Shown: piece after piece, positions 61,696-64,000 of the stretch
Layout: the number at the start of each line of letters is the position of its first letter
How positions within the stretch are numbered: position 1 is the first letter of the stretch
Origin: Plantactinospora soyae
Lineage (GTDB): Bacteria; Actinomycetota; Actinomycetes; Mycobacteriales; Micromonosporaceae
Assembly: GCF_014874095.1 (NCBI RefSeq)
Contig: NZ_JADBEB010000001.1
Coordinates: 3,534,001-3,598,000 of the forward strand
Reading direction: 5' to 3'
DNA: 64,000 nucleotides
Made by a program: the position numbers and the translations under genes
Notes under the pieces: model-generated
Databases searched by the model: none
The model's input: only the letters and a program-made list of their open reading frames with translations
Told to the model about the DNA's origin: nothing

Positions 61696-62814
61696 ATGTT
61701 CCAGATCGGCTGGCTCCGGCTCGTCGGCGGCCGGCTGCGCCAGGGCTGGCTTCCGGTGGTCGAGGCGACGCTGGCCGCGACGGTCGCCTGGGCGGTCGCG
61801 AAGACGCTGCTCGGGCATCCGGAACCGTTCTTCGCCCCGGCGGCGGCGCTGATCGTCCTCGGCCAGGCCCGGGGGCAGCGGATGCGGCGGGCGGTCGAGG
61901 TCGTCCTCGGCGTCGCGGGCGGAGTGCTGGTCGCCGACCTCGTCGTCCAGGCGCTCGGTCGGACGACCTGGACGGTCTTCACCGTGGTGCTGCTGACCGT
62001 CGGCCTCGCCGTGGCGGTCGGCGCGAGCAGTATCTCGGTGGTCCAGGCCACGGTGTCCGCCCTCTATCTGGTCGTGGTCCCGCCGTCGACCGACGCGCTC
62101 GTGCCGAACCGGTTCGTCGACGCGCTCATCGGCGGGGGAGTGGCCCTGGCGGCGAGTCAGCTCCTCACCGCCCGGCAGCCGCTCGCCCCGCTGGTCGCCG
62201 AGGCCCGCCAGACCTTCACCGCGCTGGCGGGCCTGCTGACCGAGGTCACCGAGGCGCTCGACCATCGGGACGAGGCGGCCGCGCTGGCCGCCCTGGACCG
62301 GGCCCGGCAGCTCGATGCCGCGGTGGACCGGTTGCAGACGGCGGTCCTGGCCGCCGGCGAGGCACTGCGGCTGCACGTACGGCGGCGTCGGCACATCGGG
62401 CGGGTACACGCGCTGCACGAGTCGAGCCGCCAGGTCGACTACGCGGTACGCAACGTGCGCGTCCTGGCTCGGGCCGGGGTGGCGCTGACCCGGCTGCCGG
62501 TGGCCAGCCCGCCCGAACTGGTGGCCGCACTGCGTTCCCTCGCCGAGGGGGTACGCACCGCCGGTGAGGCACTGGCCGCCGACCTGACCGGCCAGGACGA
62601 GGCGGCCGACCGGTACGCCGAGCAGACCGACGAGGCCGCCCTCGACGCCGTACGCACCGCCGGTCGGCTGCTCACCCGGGAGCCGCCACTGCCGATCATC
62701 ATGATCGTCGGTCAGATCCGGGCGACCGCCATCGACCTGCTCCGAGGGGTGGACGCGGACGACGTGGCCGTGCTGAGCCGGGTCGACGAGGCGCTCGGAC
62801 TACCGCCACTGTGA
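61696..62814 (+). CDS. FUSC / aromatic acid exporter-like membrane protein
   Basis: A 372-residue protein: an N-terminal membrane domain with about five or six helices (to about 150; FFAPAAALIVLGQARGQRMRRAVE is the FUSC motif), then a cytoplasmic helical domain. Members export aromatic acids or relatives. ATG 61696 follows AAGGGG. It ends 24 bases before the convergent phosphatase gene. Its neighbours suggest a possible exporter for the GTP-derived product, but this is only positional. Confidence 0.75.
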   Translation: MFQIGWLRLVGGRLRQGWLPVVEATLAATVAWAVAKTLLGHPEPFFAPAAALIVLGQARGQRMRRAVEVVLGVAGGVLVADLVVQALGRTTWTVFTVVLLTVGLAVAVGASSISVVQATVSALYLVVVPPSTDALVPNRFVDALIGGGVALAASQLLTARQPLAPLVAEARQTFTALAGLLTEVTEALDHRDEAAALAALDRARQLDAAVDRLQTAVLAAGEALRLHVRRRRHIGRVHALHESSRQVDYAVRNVRVLARAGVALTRLPVASPPELVAALRSLAEGVRTAGEALAADLTGQDEAADRYAEQTDEAALDAVRTAGRLLTREPPLPIIMIVGQIRATAIDLLRGVDADDVAVLSRVDEALGLPPL

Positions 62815-62838
62815 GCGGCGGGCAACGGCGTTCTCCGG

Positions 62839-64000
62839 TCAGGCGGCGGCGCGGCGGCGGATCGTCAGCAGGGCCACGTCGTCGGCGGGTTGGTCGACGC
62901 CGAGCGTGGACATGATGGTCGCGCACACCGTTTCGGCCGGCCCGGGCCGGATGGCGGCGCGCAGTCGGTCGAAACCGACGTCGATCAGTTCGTCGCGCCG
63001 TTCGATGAGCCCGTCGGTGTAACAGACCAGGACGGCGCCGTCCGGAAACTCGACGTCGGTGCTGCGGCGCTGCTTCGGCCGCCCGACCCCCAGCGGCAGG
63101 TCGACGGGGAGGACCGGGGCGTCGACGCCGTGGTCGGGCCGGGCGAGCATCGGAGGCAGGTGCCCGGCCAGGGAGATCCGGATCCGCTCCCGGTCCGGAC
63201 TGATCATGGCGTAGAGGACGGTGGCCAGGTTGCCCGCCTCGAAGTGCTGGACCTTCTGGTCGAGCCGGGTCAGGGCGTCGGCGGGATCGTCGCACTCCAG
63301 CGAGTAGGCCCGCAGGGCGCTGCGGAGCCGCCCCATCACCACGGCCGCGCGCAGGCCGTGCCCGGAGACGTCGCCGACCACTATGCCGAGCCATCCGCTG
63401 GGAAGGGTGAAGACGTCGTACCAGTCGCCGCCGATCCCGGTCTGCTGGCCGGGGAGGTACCTCGCGGCCATGTCGACGCCGCCCACCTCCGGCAGTCGGG
63501 TCGGCAGCAGGCTCCGTTGCAGGGCGAGCGCGGCCGTCCGGTCGATCGTGCCGAGTCGGACCTGGCTGGCCATGCTCGCGCGATCGGCGACCAGCTGGAG
63601 CAGCCGGACGTCGTCCGGGGTGAAGCGACGCGTGGTGAGGCTGCCGACGTGCAGGACGCCGACCAGGTCGCTGCCGGCGAACATCGGTACGCCGAGCAAG
63701 GACTGGATGCCCTTGTCGTGCAGGATCGGGTTGACCACCTCGGCGGGGGTGACCTGGTCGATGATCAGCGGCTGCCGGTCCTGGGCGATACGTCCGGCGA
63801 AGCCACGACCGACGGAGATCCGGAAGCCCTGCCGGACCTCCTCCTCGAGACCCTTCGCGGCGGTCGCCACGAGTTGCTGGGCGTGCTGATCGAGCAGCAG
63901 GATCGCCGCCGTGTCGACCTGGAGCAGTTCGCGGACCCGACCGAGCAACTCGTCGAACAGGTCGTCCACGTCGAGCCGGGACAGCGCCGAGTCGGTTACC
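62839..64000 (-). CDS. GAF-SpoIIE PP2C-type phosphatase (partial, runs off window)
   Basis: An open frame continues past the right edge (VTDSALSRLD upstream of a GTG at 63969); at least 386 codons are present. The visible part has a GAF domain at about 20-150 (GVPMFAGSDLVGVLHVGS) and a SpoIIE/PP2C phosphatase domain at about 165-375, with GGDWYDVF, VVGDVSGHGL and VCYTDGLIERRDE as metal-binding motifs. Such enzymes dephosphorylate anti-sigma antagonists. The MEDS-STAS and MEDS-ATPase proteins at 51-53 kb are possible partners. Any upstream sensor domain lies beyond the window. Confidence 0.88.
   Translation of the reverse strand, partial: VTDSALSRLDVDDLFDELLGRVRELLQVDTAAILLLDQHAQQLVATAAKGLEEEVRQGFRISVGRGFAGRIAQDRQPLIIDQVTPAEVVNPILHDKGIQSLLGVPMFAGSDLVGVLHVGSLTTRRFTPDDVRLLQLVADRASMASQVRLGTIDRTAALALQRSLLPTRLPEVGGVDMAARYLPGQQTGIGGDWYDVFTLPSGWLGIVVGDVSGHGLRAAVVMGRLRSALRAYSLECDDPADALTRLDQKVQHFEAGNLATVLYAMISPDRERIRISLAGHLPPMLARPDHGVDAPVLPVDLPLGVGRPKQRRSTDVEFPDGAVLVCYTDGLIERRDELIDVGFDRLRAAIRPGPAETVCATIMSTLGVDQPADDVALLTIRRRAAA

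Overview
The window is very GC-rich actinobacterial DNA with short or overlapping gene junctions and many GTG/TTG starts. Gene content (mycothiol-type enzymes, ECF42 sigma factor with a DGPF partner, WXG100-type proteins, an enediyne cluster) suggests a filamentous actinomycete, probably of the Micromonosporaceae (Micromonospora/Salinispora-like). The family assignment is inference; no rRNA or tRNA gene is present. All homology statements come from reading motifs, not from a database search.

Positions 1-39142 look like a large part of an enediyne biosynthetic cluster, cut by the left window edge. The diagnostic core is a run of forward genes at 6893-19075: DUF1702/UnbL, UnbV, UnbU, the iterative enediyne polyketide synthase PKSE (KS-AT-ACP-KR-DH-PPTase in one 1918-residue chain), the hotdog thioesterase E10, a flavin reductase (E6-like) and a P450 (E7-like). 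An SgcF-like epoxide hydrolase, an SgcJ-like NTF2-fold protein and an E8-like (DUF5987-type) fragment at the left edge point to the nine-membered class. Around the core are three P450s in total, two paralogous FAD monooxygenases, an acyl-CoA-dehydrogenase-fold monooxygenase, SDR, MDR and epimerase-type reductases, a mycothiol-type isomerase homologue, a GT2 glycosyltransferase, two MFS exporters, a small secreted acidic four-cysteine protein that could act as an apoprotein, and an embedded ECF42/DGPF pair. A second DUF1702 gene at 702-1694 has been hit exactly at its stop codon by an IS701-family element (4-bp TTAG duplication), next to a 158-bp MITE-like element. A copper/redox-looking four-gene block (3284-6698) separates it from the core.

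Positions 39234-44554 form a mixed border: a secreted subtilase, a MarR regulator with a disturbed N-terminus, a truncated and frameshifted second epoxide hydrolase (pseudogene), and a small membrane-anchored protein.

Positions 44632-51093 hold a possible conflict or signalling island: a 1712-residue protein joining a kinase/phosphotransferase-like domain to a NACHT NTPase and a long helical-repeat tail. It converges and overlaps with a coupled three-gene operon (YbaB-like, WXG100-like, hydrophobic protein). Positions 51394-53198 encode two MEDS-domain sensors, one with a STAS output and one with an anti-sigma-type ATPase output. A GAF-SpoIIE phosphatase at the right edge could belong to the same partner-switching logic.

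Positions 53334-62814 carry a Nudix hydrolase, a CDP-alcohol phosphatidyltransferase and a compact set (MDR dehydrogenase, PTPS-like protein, GT4 glycosyltransferase, methyltransferase, UPF0104 membrane protein, RibD-like reductase, GTP cyclohydrolase II). Together these look like a pathway to a GTP-derived, glycosylated and possibly membrane-linked compound of unknown identity. An FUSC-type membrane protein follows.
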